This document shows, one piece after another, positions 35,555 through 45,708 of a stretch of DNA of 64,000 nucleotides. The notes under the pieces were generated by a model. It did not search any database. It worked only from the letters and a program-made list of their open reading frames with translations, and was not told the DNA's origin. Position numbers and translations under genes: made by a program. Positions within the stretch are counted from its first letter, which is position 1, and each line of letters opens with the position of its first letter. This DNA is from an uncultured Microbulbifer sp. (GTDB lineage: Bacteria; Pseudomonadota; Gammaproteobacteria; Pseudomonadales; Cellvibrionaceae): the NCBI RefSeq assembly GCF_947498635.1, contig NZ_CANMKV010000019.1:28410-92409 (forward strand), read 5' to 3'.

Positions 35555-36262
35555 TTAAACATTCACTGCGCTTGTGATCTCATTTTTTTGCCTCTGTGAG
35601 TCTGGCATTCTAGTCTGATACAAATCAATGGCTTCATCGACAGAATGGCATACCTTTACCTGCCCACCATCAAGATAGATACCTACATCACAGTTTTTCC
35701 TCAAAAGTTGCATTGCATGAGCTACAATAATGAAGTTAGAGCTTTTTCGCTTTTCAGAAATTACTAACTCACACTTCCTTTTAAAATGTGCATCACCAAC
35801 AGACATCACTTCATCTACCAAATAAACATCAAAATCTACAGCAATACTAAGACCAAAAGCTAGGCGCGAACGCATACCCGATGAATAGTTCTTAATGGGT
35901 ACATCAAAATAATTACCAACTTCAGCAAATTCCTGCACTTGATCCATCACTCTCCGCTTGCCTTCTCTCCAGATGCCATGTATCCCGCAAACAAATGCAA
36001 CATTTTCTCTGCCAGTCATACTTCCCTGAAAACCGCCAGACAGGCCCATTGGCCAAGATATTCTTTGATCAGTTACGACACGCCCAGAATCTGGATAGTC
36101 AATTCCCCCCATGATGCGCAACAAAGTAGATTTACCAGCACCATTACACCCAAGAATGCCTATATTCTTACCTTCAGGAAATGTTGCGCTCACATTTTGG
36201 AAAAGTACCTTACGACCATGATTCGTACGGTAAGACTTAGTAAGGTTCTCTAGTTTTATCAT
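35555..36262 (-). CDS. kpsT: Capsule ABC exporter ATP-binding protein
   Basis: 235 residues. Walker A is GCNGAGKST (residues 38-46), the signature YSSGMRSRL starts at 126, and Walker B VYLVDE is at 146-151. The short length without a C-terminal carbohydrate-binding domain matches KpsT rather than Wzt of O-antigen systems, so export of a finished chain without a Wzt-type end cap is expected. It overlaps the permease gene by four bases (ATGA). Confidence 0.95.
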   Translation of the reverse strand: MIKLENLTKSYRTNHGRKVLFQNVSATFPEGKNIGILGCNGAGKSTLLRIMGGIDYPDSGRVVTDQRISWPMGLSGGFQGSMTGRENVAFVCGIHGIWREGKRRVMDQVQEFAEVGNYFDVPIKNYSSGMRSRLAFGLSIAVDFDVYLVDEVMSVGDAHFKRKCELVISEKRKSSNFIIVAHAMQLLRKNCDVGIYLDGGQVKVCHSVDEAIDLYQTRMPDSQRQKNEITSAVNV

Positions 36263-37050
36263 TGACTACGTACCAAATCCCGCCAATGGGCTCTATAGAC
36301 AAGAAGTCCTACAGCAAGCATGGCTATCGAGGAAAATAGAAAATATCTGAAATCAGAAAATTTACCATCATAGCTAGCAAAAAGACCTTCTCGAGTTAGT
36401 TCTATAACATGTACCAAAGGATTCCAGGCTAAGTAGGCATGATATTCCGTTGGTATTTGCTCTAGAGAAAAAAAGACTCCGGAGATAAAATACAAAGGGC
36501 GCATAACAAAGGGAAGTGCTTTTGATAACTCTGGAAGTCTCTCACCTATAACACATAAAACTAAACTTAGCCCCAGACAAAAGCAAAAAAAGAAAAAATT
36601 GACTTCGACAAGTAACAGGAAATTACCAAAAGTAACTCGGATACCAAACCAAGCAAAAAGAGCAAGCAAGACAATCATACTAAGTATGTAGATCGTAAAT
36701 TCTAATAATACTCTACTTAACACTGCATCGAAGGGGCGTAACTGACGATAGTTAAATAAGCCACGATTCGAAGATACGGCAGCAATTCCTTTAGAAAAGC
36801 AATGACCAAAAAATAAAAATGGTGCAATTCCACCAAGCATAAACAATGGAGTAGGTATACCAGGGTAAAATTTTCGGCCTATAAAGCTGAATATCGCAGC
36901 CAGCACAATTATATGTAAGGCGGGCTCGAGCAGTGCCCAGGCATACCCAAGTCGCCACTTACCAAAGCGTGTGTTCATCTCGCGTATAATCAGCGCGTAG
37001 ATCACATCCCGTTGAGTTTGCCAGACAGTACGTGAAGTTGTTGAACCCAT
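36259..37050 (-). CDS. kpsM: Capsule ABC exporter permease
   Basis: 263 residues, ABC-2 type. Six hydrophobic segments are visible, including LHIIVLAAIFSFIG, MIVLLALFAWFG and FFCFCLGLSLVLCVI, with the family region MRPLYFISGVFFSLEQIP. It moves the lipid-linked polysaccharide across the inner membrane with KpsT. It is the first gene of the minus-strand locus, and about 1 kb of non-coding DNA lies upstream of it. Confidence 0.94.
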   Translation of the reverse strand: MGSTTSRTVWQTQRDVIYALIIREMNTRFGKWRLGYAWALLEPALHIIVLAAIFSFIGRKFYPGIPTPLFMLGGIAPFLFFGHCFSKGIAAVSSNRGLFNYRQLRPFDAVLSRVLLEFTIYILSMIVLLALFAWFGIRVTFGNFLLLVEVNFFFFCFCLGLSLVLCVIGERLPELSKALPFVMRPLYFISGVFFSLEQIPTEYHAYLAWNPLVHVIELTREGLFASYDGKFSDFRYFLFSSIAMLAVGLLVYRAHWRDLVRSQ

Positions 37051-38056
37051 AGCAATCTTTTCTTGGATAATTGTGAACCAGTCCTCTCCGACTCAAGCCA
37101 GGAACTGGAATAATATACTCAAATTCTTTTATAGAATCCTTCCATTGAAGCAAGTTGTGTGCACAGAGTCCTACAGTGATGGGCTACTTATTGCACAACT
37201 TCCTGACACATAACGCTCTGAAAGAGCCAATAGCCTAATTAGCCAGCGCGGCATGCTATCGTAGCCGCCAAGCCTCGTCATGCAAAATTAATTACACGCC
37301 ATTACACATCTCCTGCCTAATTTTTATATTTACTTAGTGTAGCGGCCGAAAATTTACGCATACTAAAAAGGCACCATCAACATATTACCCACATGTGTCA
37401 CCTAATGACAAATGAAACCCCTTCCAACAAAAATTGCAAAGATGAAAACTACCTCGCCTTTCAATATCCAAAAAATGATTTAAATTCCGCCACCTATCCC
37501 CTCCCAAGATTATCATTCGCCCAATCCAACTTACTTCAAATATAGCAAGAGATTTATATGGATTAGATTCCAGTTTCTTAATCTAAACCAAATAAAACAA
37601 TTTAAATAAACAAGACAGCTAGGATCCTCTTTTATCACTTCAAGCAAATACGTTACTAACATCGCTAGAAGGAAAAGGTGATGGAGTTAGTACTTGTAAA
37701 TAAATTTGAAACCTGTAAAATTCTTTTTGAGATAAAACTATTTTCACTTTTCGTGACTTATTCCCTGCCAAGCCAATTCAACATTTATACTCAGCCTGAA
37801 ATCAAGTAATAGCTTAGTTTTCACCCATTGAAAAATTCGTCTATAGCATCAGAAACTAATCATATAGAAATAGATATCTCATGAGAAATTAATGGCCCAT
37901 CTCTCGCGCCCCAAGAAGGTATACCGTGTAATTGAATTTCCGTAATTATTCGTACAAAAAAATACAATCCGAAAAACTATATTAACGAAACACTTACCTC
38001 CGAGCTCCCGCTATATTATCAATGTAAGTAGAAAGTAATTATTTAGAAACCTACAC
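37051..38056. other. 1-kb upstream region of the capsule operon
   Basis: No supported gene. It must hold the main promoter of the capsule operon on the minus strand. A GGCGGCTACGATAGC stretch (minus strand, 37255-37269) loosely resembles the ops/JUMPStart core. TA-rich stretches lie at about 37110-37135. The left part merges into an IS30 relic at 38057. Confidence 0.5.
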
Positions 38057-39111
38057 TCAACTCTGAAGTGTATCAGTTAATCACCTGGAAAAAATCGGTC
38101 AGCAAAAGGTAATATCTGACACTTCTTTTCCGTCAAGACATTAAGTGATGACCTAAGAGCAACGATGCCATGTTTGGGTGCTAAAGAAAATGCACTGGAG
38201 CCAGAGGATAATCGCTAGGAAAACTGGAGTTAGCCAGCCTATGATCGTTAGGGAAATGACTCTCAATCAAGGTAGCAATGGTTACCGCTATAAACAAGCC
38301 TAATGGATGACTGAAGAGCTGCATGGGCTGGCGAGACTGCCAACAAAGCTGCTAACCATGAACATTTCACTGATAAATGGCAGGCTGAAGCTATAATGGA
38401 GTCCAGAGAAAGTTTCTGGCTAGCTAGAGTAAGAAGAAAACCTGTGAATCAGCTATAAAACTATTTACCTGCATGTCTGGGCTGATAAGCCGCGTTGTGG
38501 GCCCCTGTATGAGAATGCGGATCAGAGATTGACACTACGACAAACGAGTTAATGAAAAGTCAACTCTAGGACACACCAGGAACACCATTCGCATCGAACA
38601 ACGGTCACAAATTATCGATAATAAATCCCGCATCGGAGACTGGAAAATTGATATTGTTATAGGTCATAATGGTACCCTTTGCCACCATTGTAGATGGTAA
38701 GAACAAATTAACTCTCTCTCAACAGGTTGAGCGCACGACGGCAGAGTTGGTCACTGAGGCTACCATGGTGCTACTCAGCCATATAAACACTTAATACACA
38801 CCATTACTGCCAATAATTGAAAAGAATTTCTCGGAACGAGAAGATTTGTGAGGCACTGGATGTAGCAGTCTATTTTGCGTATTCGTATGTATCCTGGTAG
38901 AGAGGCTTGAGCGAGATACTAATGGCTTGCTGCGCCAGTACTTTCCAAAAAATACTCACTTCAACCCTGTGAGTCAAAAAGATGTCGTAGCAACTGTTGA
39001 ACCTTTAAATAATCGCCACATAAAAAGTTGGGTTAGAATACTCCTAAGCAAATATTAGAAGAAAAATAAATCTGCCGCAGATATCTAAAGGCTGATTTAT
39101 TTCAGAGTTGA
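38057..39111 (+). mobile_element. Old IS30-family element, decayed
   Basis: Bounded by 20-bp terminal inverted repeats at 38057-38076 and 39092-39111 that match at 17 of 20 positions (shared core TCAACTCTGAA). It encloses a transposase remnant on the plus strand. Length 1055 bp fits the IS30 family. No target duplication was recognised. Confidence 0.75.
38148..39058 (+). pseudogene. IS30-family transposase remnant (older)
   Basis: Reading on the plus strand across several stops and shifts gives a recognisable IS30 transposase: EQRCHVWVLKKMHWSQRIIA (helix-turn-helix region), NGYRYKQA, WSPEKVSG, KTIYLHVWADK, RIGDWKIDIVIG (integrase-core start), TNGLLRQYFPKNTHF near the C-terminus. At least six in-frame stops (for example after YRYKQA) and two or more frame changes show it is long dead. 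The part around the second catalytic Asp is too damaged to read. Confidence 0.8.
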
Positions 39112-39265
39112 ATACAGGAAACTAAAACTAGGAACATTTATTATTTTACTTATAGAATACCCCAATAGCTTACATACTTGGTAATACTAAAGGGGCGTGG
39201 TGGTCTAATGCTTCCGAATACTTCTCAAAGATGATAAAACCACTAAATGAATTTATGTATAAAAA

Positions 39266-40276
39266 CCTAGATTGCCAACATAAGTGACACACGTTTACCC
39301 ACCAAAAATCCCAGTGGGCTCAAGTAATTTAACGCCTTCCCGTGTCGAGTATTGATTCGAAACTCTGTATCATCAATACGGATTCTTGGTATCTTGCCAA
39401 TTTCCACTCCCTTCGGAAATAAGCGCCTCAAAAGACCATTGGTGTTTTCGTTCAGCCCACGCTCCCAGGAGTGGTAAGGTTTCGCAAAATATATTTTGCA
39501 CCCTAACTTCTGCGCAACCGATTGATGAGCTGAAAATTCTCTGCCATTATCGAAGGTGATGGTTTTACAGATGGCCTGATATGGCTTCAACATCTGCTTG
39601 ATTGCCCTACTTAATATTTTCTTGCTCTTATTTGGGACTGCAATAATTTGGAGACTCGTTCATCCAGCGTCACCAGATAGCCATCTTGACCATAAACTGT
39701 ATCACCTTCTCGGTGATCGATCTCAGTGTTTTCATCGACAACCGCAAGCTTTTGATCAATATCTATGCGCTCTGGAATTAGCTTTACGCCTGCCTCGGAA
39801 CTTGCCCGCTTACGATAAGGTTTGCCTTTCCTTGGCAGACGTGACCTCCAGTTAAGTCGACTGATCTATCGGTAAATTGTTGAACAGCTAGCCATTTTCG
39901 TACACCGCTCAAACCACATTCGCCCAGCGATTTGTTCAAGGCTTGCATTTTTTAGCTGGTGATCGATTTGTACCTGCATGGCAAAGTTGGGCTTGGTGTG
40001 CTTAAGCGCTTCTGCCGCCGTTGCAATGGGCACTCTCGACACACGATCAAGCTCGCGAGAGATGGTCTTATTGGATCTATGGAGGCGTTGTGCAATAGCT
40101 CGAGCTGAATAGTTCTGCCCATGTAGGGCCTCAATCTGGTATCGTTCTTTCAAGGTCAGCTGATTGGTACGGGTTCCCATGAGGTTCCTGGCTTGTTTGT
40201 GTTGAAGCTTGCTAACCTACAGCCAGCTGGCCTCCTTCGTTATCGCCAAGTGTGTCAGTTATTGTGAGAATCTAGG
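39266..40276 (-). mobile_element. Younger IS30-family element, inactive
   Basis: Terminal inverted repeats of 27 bp at 39266-39292 and 40250-40276 match at 22 of 27 positions (both begin CCTAGATT and share TGACACAC). The 1011-bp element encloses one transposase gene on the minus strand that is interrupted. The right-hand repeat covers the transposase stop codon. No clear target duplication. Confidence 0.85.
39267..40180 (-). pseudogene. IS30-family transposase, interrupted (younger)
   Basis: The N-terminal part (40180-39866) has LTLKERYQIEALHGQNYSAR, an HTH, and ends at an in-frame TAG after CSTIYR. Translation past the stop continues in frame with EIDHREGDTVYGQDGYLVTL (integrase core; first Asp). 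A frame change near 39640-39650 leads to the intact C-terminal part (39593-39267) with ITFDNGREF, YFAKPYHSWERGLNENTNGL, containing the second Asp and the catalytic Glu. One stop and one shift only, so it died recently compared with its neighbour. Confidence 0.88.
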
Positions 40277-41035
40277 GTGAAAAGGTAGCCTCTATTCAAC
40301 AAGAGAGGATACGATATAAAATTTGAGAGCCTACATTGCTTATTACTACTCACGTAGAAAACATTCAATACTAGGGGATGTAACTTTCATCGAACTTTAA
40401 AAATATGCTTATAGAGGTGTCCGGCTGGGCATGCCCACAACACAACTGCTACAGCATAATTTGAACCCAATGAGATCTATCATTGAAAGTTATATCTTAG
40501 CTGGTTTTGCACTACCTTTATGGTGTTACTCCGCCTTTACTGTGCCTGCCTGTGACGATATCTCCCGCAATCAGTATTCCTAACCGACACCCTACTGATA
40601 GGTGATTAACTTACATCAATAGCTGAGACTACCAGCCTTTGATTCAAACGGTTTTTAATTAGCACGCAAATCTAGCGTCTTCCTCATGGATCATCTGTTT
40701 GTAGCTTTGATCATTATTTTACCCCTTTGTTTGGGGAAAACATGACAAAACCTACCCAGCGCTGTCTTTTTTCTACCTCTTCAAGTGATGCACTTTAGAG
40801 TTAAATTCAAGCATCATTCAAAAATAATAAAAATAATTTTCATTGACCGGTCAGGCATAGATATTTAAGTAGGCAATTCCACAAAGTATAGATTTTTGAA
40901 ACCAAAATTACAGATAAGGAATAGGTAAGAAAAATAAGACTGAAGGGAAAACAATAAACAGGGACCTTATAAAAAGCACAAGCTGACTAAGCTGGAAGAC
41001 TAAAAGGGAGGAGCTTTCCCCCCTCTTTTTAAATG
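40277..41035. other. 759-bp gap between IS30 and lipA
   Basis: No supported gene. A perfect 10-bp palindrome TGACCGGTCA lies at 40844-40853, and the lipA-side terminator lies at 41002-41030. Otherwise nothing recognised. Confidence 0.55.
41002..41030 (-). terminator. Intrinsic terminator downstream of lipA
   Basis: A hairpin formed by AAAAGGGAGG and CCCCCTCTTTT flanks GAGCTTT; with T-runs on both sides it could work in both directions. The stem has one mismatch and a G-T pair. It sits six bases after the lipA stop. Confidence 0.65.
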
Positions 41036-42019
41036 TTACCCCACCTTTTCTCCATGGGCCTGCTTATCCGCATGGTAAGAAGAGCGCACTAATGGGCCAC
41101 AAGCGGCATGCTTAAATCCGATTTGCTCGGCATAGAGGCGGTACTCCTCAAACTCATCCGGATGTACATAGCGCTGTACCGGCAGGTGCTCCTTACTAGG
41201 CTGCAGATACTGACCAATGGTGAGCATATCGATGTCGTGCTCACGCATATCGTCCATCACCTGGAAAATTTCTTCCTTTTCCTCACCGAGGCCCACCATC
41301 AGACCGGATTTTGTCATGACGTCCGGGCGACGTTTTTTGTATTCCTGCAGCAGCTTCAGGGACCATTTGTAATTGGCACCGGGACGGGATTCTCGATACA
41401 GACGTGGTACCGTCTCTAGGTTGTGGTTAAACACATCCGGAGCTTCCCCTTCCAGGATCTCCAGTGCCGTCTCCATACGCCCACGAAAATCCGGAGTAAG
41501 AATTTCCACTTGTAAGTTCGGGGAGAGCTGCCGCGCCTCGCGAATACAGTCGGCAAAGTGCTGGGCACCACCATCGCGCAAGTCATCGCGGTCCACCGAG
41601 GTGATGACCACATAGCGCAAGCTCATAGCCGAAATAGCTTCGGCCAGGTTCTTGGGCTCTTCTGGGTCCAAAGGATTGGGTTTACCGTGGCCCACATCGC
41701 AGAAGGGGCAGCGACGGGTGCAGATTTCCCCCATGATCATAAAGGTCGCAGTGCCACCGCTAAAGCACTCCCCCAGATTCGGGCAACTGGCTTCCTCACA
41801 GACCGTGGAGAGCTTTTGTGAGCGCAGAATTTTCTTAATGCGATCCACTTCTTTGGAGGCTGGTACTTTAACGCGGATCCAATCCGGCTTGCGCAGAGCC
41901 GTATCGCTGGCAATCACCTTGACCGGAATGCGCTCTACCTTTTCGCCATCGCGTAATTTCTCTCCCTGCTGGAGACGGCGGGTGCGCTTTACCGGCACCA
42001 GATCGGGTTTATCAGCCAT
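41036..42019 (-). CDS. lipA: Lipoyl synthase
   Basis: 327 residues. The auxiliary cluster motif is C74-x4-C79-x5-C85 ([12 protein letters not shown]) and the radical-SAM motif is C100-x3-C104-x2-C107 (CTRRCPFC). The C-terminal RSSYHAD supplies the conserved Ser cluster ligand. It inserts two sulfurs into octanoyl groups on lipoyl domains. It overlaps lipB by eight bases on the same strand, so the pair forms one operon with ybeD. Confidence 0.97.
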   Translation of the reverse strand: MADKPDLVPVKRTRRLQQGEKLRDGEKVERIPVKVIASDTALRKPDWIRVKVPASKEVDRIKKILRSQKLSTVCEEASCPNLGECFSGGTATFMIMGEICTRRCPFCDVGHGKPNPLDPEEPKNLAEAISAMSLRYVVITSVDRDDLRDGGAQHFADCIREARQLSPNLQVEILTPDFRGRMETALEILEGEAPDVFNHNLETVPRLYRESRPGANYKWSLKLLQEYKKRRPDVMTKSGLMVGLGEEKEEIFQVMDDMREHDIDMLTIGQYLQPSKEHLPVQRYVHPDEFEEYRLYAEQIGFKHAACGPLVRSSYHADKQAHGEKVG

Positions 42020-42713
42020 TATTTAATTCCTGCTGTTCCGCGCTCAGTTGCGCCAATAAAGTATCTTCTAATGGCTGCCACTCCGCCGGGGACAGCTCTA
42101 GGGTACGCAGTAGTTCGCGTACAAAATTCTCAGCCACCTGCTTCCAGGTGGGAACCTGCGGTAGCAGTTCGACCATCTGCACCATTTGCATACCGGCGTA
42201 ACCGCAGGGGTTGATTCGAAGGAAGGGCGCCAGATCCATATCGATATTGATGGCGATACCGTGAAAACTGCAACCGCGGCGAACACGCAAGCCAATTGAG
42301 GCAATCTTGTTGCCACTCTGCGGACCCTCGGTCAGGTACACTCCCGGCGCATCCGCTCTGGGAGCCGCGGCTATACCGAAAACCTGCAACATCGCCACGG
42401 TGGCATTTTCCAGCGCCGTCACCAGGTTGCGCACACCGATTTTACCACGGCGCAAATCGAGCAGCGGGTAAACCACCAACTGACCGGGGCCGTGATAAGT
42501 AACCTGGCCACCGCGGTCCACCTGTACGACCGGGATATCACCGGTATTCAGCAGGTGCTCGGCCTTGCCAGCCTGACCTTGGGTGAATACAGGTTGATGC
42601 TCGACGCACCAGATTTCATCGGCGCTATTTTCATCGCGAAGGTCAGTGTAGCGAGACATGGCGTGCCAGACGGTCTCGTAATCCCGCCGGGCGAGGTTGC
42701 GGACAATGGTCAT
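42012..42713 (-). CDS. lipB: Octanoyltransferase
   Basis: 233 residues. [20 protein letters not shown] is the family signature; [20 protein letters not shown] carries the active-site Lys and [11 protein letters not shown] the active-site Cys. It transfers octanoyl from acyl carrier protein to lipoyl domains, ahead of LipA. Its ATG overlaps the TGA of the DUF493 gene by one base. Confidence 0.96.
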   Translation of the reverse strand: MTIVRNLARRDYETVWHAMSRYTDLRDENSADEIWCVEHQPVFTQGQAGKAEHLLNTGDIPVVQVDRGGQVTYHGPGQLVVYPLLDLRRGKIGVRNLVTALENATVAMLQVFGIAAAPRADAPGVYLTEGPQSGNKIASIGLRVRRGCSFHGIAINIDMDLAPFLRINPCGYAGMQMVQMVELLPQVPTWKQVAENFVRELLRTLELSPAEWQPLEDTLLAQLSAEQQELNNG

Positions 42714-42994
42714 CAGAGCACCATATGAACCGCTGGGTGAACTTTCAGCTCCTCAAAAAGTGCCTTGAGCTGCTCCTCCCCGGTGGCGAGGATAAAAAAA
42801 GTCATCGAAGTAAATTTCCCCGTGCTGCTGTCACGCAGGGTGATACGATCCTCATCCAGGCCGGGGGCATGACGGCGCATAACGTCCAGCACAAACTCGT
42901 GTGCCTCCTCATTGGCGTCACGCACCACTTTGACCATATAGTCTTCGCAGGGGAACTCAATTTTCGGGGGTTTCTGATTGGGATCTTGACTCAT
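42713..42994 (-). CDS. ybeD: DUF493 (YbeD) family protein
   Basis: 93 residues with [19 protein letters not shown] and VHPAVHMVL at the end, matching the small YbeD ferredoxin-like fold family. It is usually next to lipB, as here, and may act as a regulator of lipoylation or of the adjacent genes; the function is not established. One-base overlap with lipB. Confidence 0.92.
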   Translation of the reverse strand: MSQDPNQKPPKIEFPCEDYMVKVVRDANEEAHEFVLDVMRRHAPGLDEDRITLRDSSTGKFTSMTFFILATGEEQLKALFEELKVHPAVHMVL

Positions 42995-43123
42995 ACCACT
43001 CTCCGGGCCCGGCTGTTAGACATTGAGAAAAGCTTAGGTGCAGCCGGGCGGCGATTATACAGCGAGTACAGGACAGTGGACAGAGAATGGCGGGGGAAGT
43101 GGTCAGGGGATTTGGGGGACTGG

Positions 43124-43149
43124 CCGGCGCAGCTTATCAGCTGCCCCGG
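43124..43149 (-). terminator. GC-rich hairpin between dacA and ybeD
   Basis: CCGGGGCAGCT-GATA-AGCTGCGCCGG on the minus strand can form a ten-pair stem with one mismatch and a four-base loop. No T-run follows, so it may be a weak or factor-assisted terminator after dacA, or an RNA-end stabiliser. Confidence 0.4.
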
Positions 43150-43169
43150 CTACCGAGCATTCGCCAAAT

Positions 43170-44330
43170 TTAATTGAAAAAGCCCATAACAAAACGCTTG
43201 ATAGAGTCCCACATACGCTTGAAGAAGCCCGCTCGATCGACCTCTTCGGCGGCAACGGCCTTTACATCGGCAACTGTTTCGCCATCGAGAGTCACTACAA
43301 CCTTGCCCACCGGCTGGCCTTTCTCAACCGGGGCCTCAAGTTCACCGTCCACGATCAGGTCGGCCTTAATGCCCTCTTCGCCACCGCGGGGAATGGTGAC
43401 AAAGATATCCTTTTCCACTGCGATGCCGACACTGGGTTCCTTGCCACCCCAGACGCGTTCGGTCTGTAGAACTTCACCCTGCCCATACACCTTGTGGGTC
43501 TGATAGTAACGGAAGCCGTAAGCCAAAAGTTTTTGTGTCTCGGAGGCGCGCTTCTCATCACTGTCGGTGCCGACCACAATGGCAACCAAACGCATACCGC
43601 GCTTCATCGCAGAAGCTACCAAGCAGTAACCGGCCTCTTCAGTGTGGCCAGTCTTAATTCCATCAACAGCGGAATCGCGCCACAAAAGGCGGTTGCGGTT
43701 GGGCTGGTTGATACCGGAATAGCTGAAGTACTTCTCTGAATAGATATCGTAGTGTTCCGGGTGATTGGTAATCAGGGCGCGAGCCAGGATGCCCAGGTCG
43801 CGGGCGGTGGTGACGTGCCCCTCCGCCGGCCAACCGGTGGCATTGACGAAGTTGCTGTTCTCCATACCCAGAAGCTCGGCCTGCTGGTTCATCACCTCGG
43901 CGAAGACTTCCTCACTGCCGGAGACATGTTCGGCCAGGGCAATACTCGCATCGTTACCCGACTGGATAATCACGCCGCGCATAAGGTCCATTACCGGCAC
44001 TTGGTCGCCGACTTTGACAAACATCTTCGAACCGCCCTTACGCCAGGCTTTTTCAGAGATGCGCACCTTGTCTTCTTCTTTAATACTGCCCTTGAGAATC
44101 TCCTCAGAGACAATATAAGCGGTCATCATTTTGGTAAGGCTAGCCGGGGGTACCTCTTTATCAGCCTCATGCTCAACCAGCACCTGACCGGTATTGGCAT
44201 CCAATAGCAGGTAAGAGGTGGCCGCCAGCTGCGGCGGAGCGGGAATAAGTGATTGCGCCTGGGCCAGGCCCGCACAAAGTAAAAGAAAAGAGCAGGCAAT
44301 AATCCGTGTGATCATAGGTGAGAGTCTCAT
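43170..44330 (-). CDS. dacA: D-alanyl-D-alanine carboxypeptidase (PBP5/6 type)
   Basis: 386 residues. A signal peptide (IIACSFLLLCAGLAQAQ) leads. The serine-peptidase motifs are S64-L-T-K67, S124-G-N126 and K226-T-G228. The last residues (FFKRMWDSIKRFVMGFFN) form the amphipathic helix that anchors PBP5 to the outer face of the inner membrane. It trims the terminal D-Ala from peptidoglycan pentapeptides. It follows the usual order rlpA-dacA-ybeD-lipB-lipA. Confidence 0.96.
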   Translation of the reverse strand: MRLSPMITRIIACSFLLLCAGLAQAQSLIPAPPQLAATSYLLLDANTGQVLVEHEADKEVPPASLTKMMTAYIVSEEILKGSIKEEDKVRISEKAWRKGGSKMFVKVGDQVPVMDLMRGVIIQSGNDASIALAEHVSGSEEVFAEVMNQQAELLGMENSNFVNATGWPAEGHVTTARDLGILARALITNHPEHYDIYSEKYFSYSGINQPNRNRLLWRDSAVDGIKTGHTEEAGYCLVASAMKRGMRLVAIVVGTDSDEKRASETQKLLAYGFRYYQTHKVYGQGEVLQTERVWGGKEPSVGIAVEKDIFVTIPRGGEEGIKADLIVDGELEAPVEKGQPVGKVVVTLDGETVADVKAVAAEEVDRAGFFKRMWDSIKRFVMGFFN

Positions 44331-44692
44331 TAATCCTCGTGTTCGTTGGCTGGCTATTAACCCATTACTTATTTTAAAAGATTAATTCACGGCGAAGGCT
44401 TGTCACCAATACCGCGCGCCAGTAATACAAACAAAATACAAGAAAATTCGCGCCAATGCGCAGTATTTTGTGAATGGCCATCCCGTTGGCCATCAAACCG
44501 GGGAGCAGTCACTCACTACCCGGTAAAAAAATTATGCGTTGCTTGTACAACCCAGGGGCCAGTACTTTTAGGTCCGACAGGTAAATAATACTTTAGACAT
44601 ATCTGTACCTGGGCTTTCCGCTGACCTGTGGGAGGCCGCGACATGCTCCGTGCCGTATTAACATTCCCCCTGTCCAACCACCCGAATGCGGG
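44331..44692. other. 362-bp gap upstream of dacA
   Basis: Probably the dacA promoter region on the minus strand. A small hairpin (ACCCG-CATT-CGGGT) overlaps the end of rlpA at 44680-44693. The 62-codon plus-strand frame at 44400-44588 has no support. Confidence 0.5.
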
Positions 44693-45559
44693 TTATTCAT
44701 ACACTACCTGGGGGTCACCAAGCTGGCTTTTTTGTACAGTTTCCCGCGCATTGGCCAGAGCCCGCTGCTGGGAAATCGGACCTATACGCACCCGGTAAAA
44801 CTGTTTGCCACTGCGGTCAACCGGACTAACAGAAACAGGATAGTCAATTGCCGCAGCCAAGCGAGCCCGAACTTTCTCGGCCTGCGCAGGATTGCTGTAA
44901 GCGCCAACCTGTAGGAAAGTATTCTCTGGCAAGCGGATGCTGGCATCCTGCGGCAAGCTGCCAGTGAGATCACCTGCCAGAAGGGTTTCTGTCACGGGTG
45001 GCAGGGAATTTGGATCGAGTGCTTCCACTTCAACGCGCGCAACGCCCTTGTCGACATACCCCAGCTTTTGAGCGGCAGTATAACTCAGGTCGATAATTCG
45101 CCCGTGAACAAAGGGGCCGCGATCATTGATACGAACAATAATACTGCGCCCGTTATCCAGGTTGGTCACCTTGGCATAACTGGGCAGAGGCAGAGTTTTA
45201 TGAGCTGCAGACATAGCATACATATTATATATTTCGCCATTGGCTGTGCGCCGCCCGTGGAACTTGGTGCCGTACCAGGAAGCCTTCCCGCGCTCCTTGT
45301 AACCTTTCACCGCGTTCCGCACATGATAGGTAACCCCCCTCACCTTATAAGGAGTTTTATTACCGGCCGGGCCAATCGGCTCTCGCACCGGTGTCGGTTC
45401 CGGCGTAGCGAGCATATTTACCGGCGCCGTGGGACCGCTGTCCTTAACGCGGTCAAAGTCCCGCTCCCCCTGTTTAGCCGGCTTGGTCTGAGGGCCGCCA
45501 CAGGCGACCGAAAATAAAGCGGCGAGCAGTACTACTCGCCGTATATTGCGCTGAAACAT
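44693..45559 (-). CDS. rlpA: Septal-ring lytic transglycosylase RlpA
   Basis: 288 residues from ATG 45559 (MFQRNIRRVV), chosen over an upstream TTG that would add seven residues before the signal peptide. The lipobox is LFSVACGG. The double-psi barrel domain has KASWYGTKFHGRRTANGE and RINDRGPFVHGRIIDLS with the catalytic-type Asp and His/Glu residues. A SPOR domain at the C-terminus (LQVGAYSNPAQAEKV) binds denuded glycan at division sites. It lies in the elongation gene block next to mltB and rodA. Confidence 0.94.
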   Translation of the reverse strand: MFQRNIRRVVLLAALFSVACGGPQTKPAKQGERDFDRVKDSGPTAPVNMLATPEPTPVREPIGPAGNKTPYKVRGVTYHVRNAVKGYKERGKASWYGTKFHGRRTANGEIYNMYAMSAAHKTLPLPSYAKVTNLDNGRSIIVRINDRGPFVHGRIIDLSYTAAQKLGYVDKGVARVEVEALDPNSLPPVTETLLAGDLTGSLPQDASIRLPENTFLQVGAYSNPAQAEKVRARLAAAIDYPVSVSPVDRSGKQFYRVRIGPISQQRALANARETVQKSQLGDPQVVYE

Positions 45560-45708
45560 AATCCCCCCGGCGCGCGGCAACTCCAGGTTGCCGTCTCCAA
45601 GCCGCTATTATCTAAAACTGCTTATTGAAACAGAAAATTTTCGATTACAGGTGCTGTCATTAGTTCCCCAGTTCTGACGAATTCCCCAGGGGATTACTCG
45701 CGCATTAC

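Noticed and set aside
39267..40180. Programmed frameshifting in the younger IS30
   Set aside because: An additional in-frame stop shows decay rather than recoding, and IS30 elements normally use one frame.
44400..44588. 62-codon plus-strand frame upstream of dacA
   Set aside because: No ribosome site and no familiar composition; overlaps the probable dacA promoter region.
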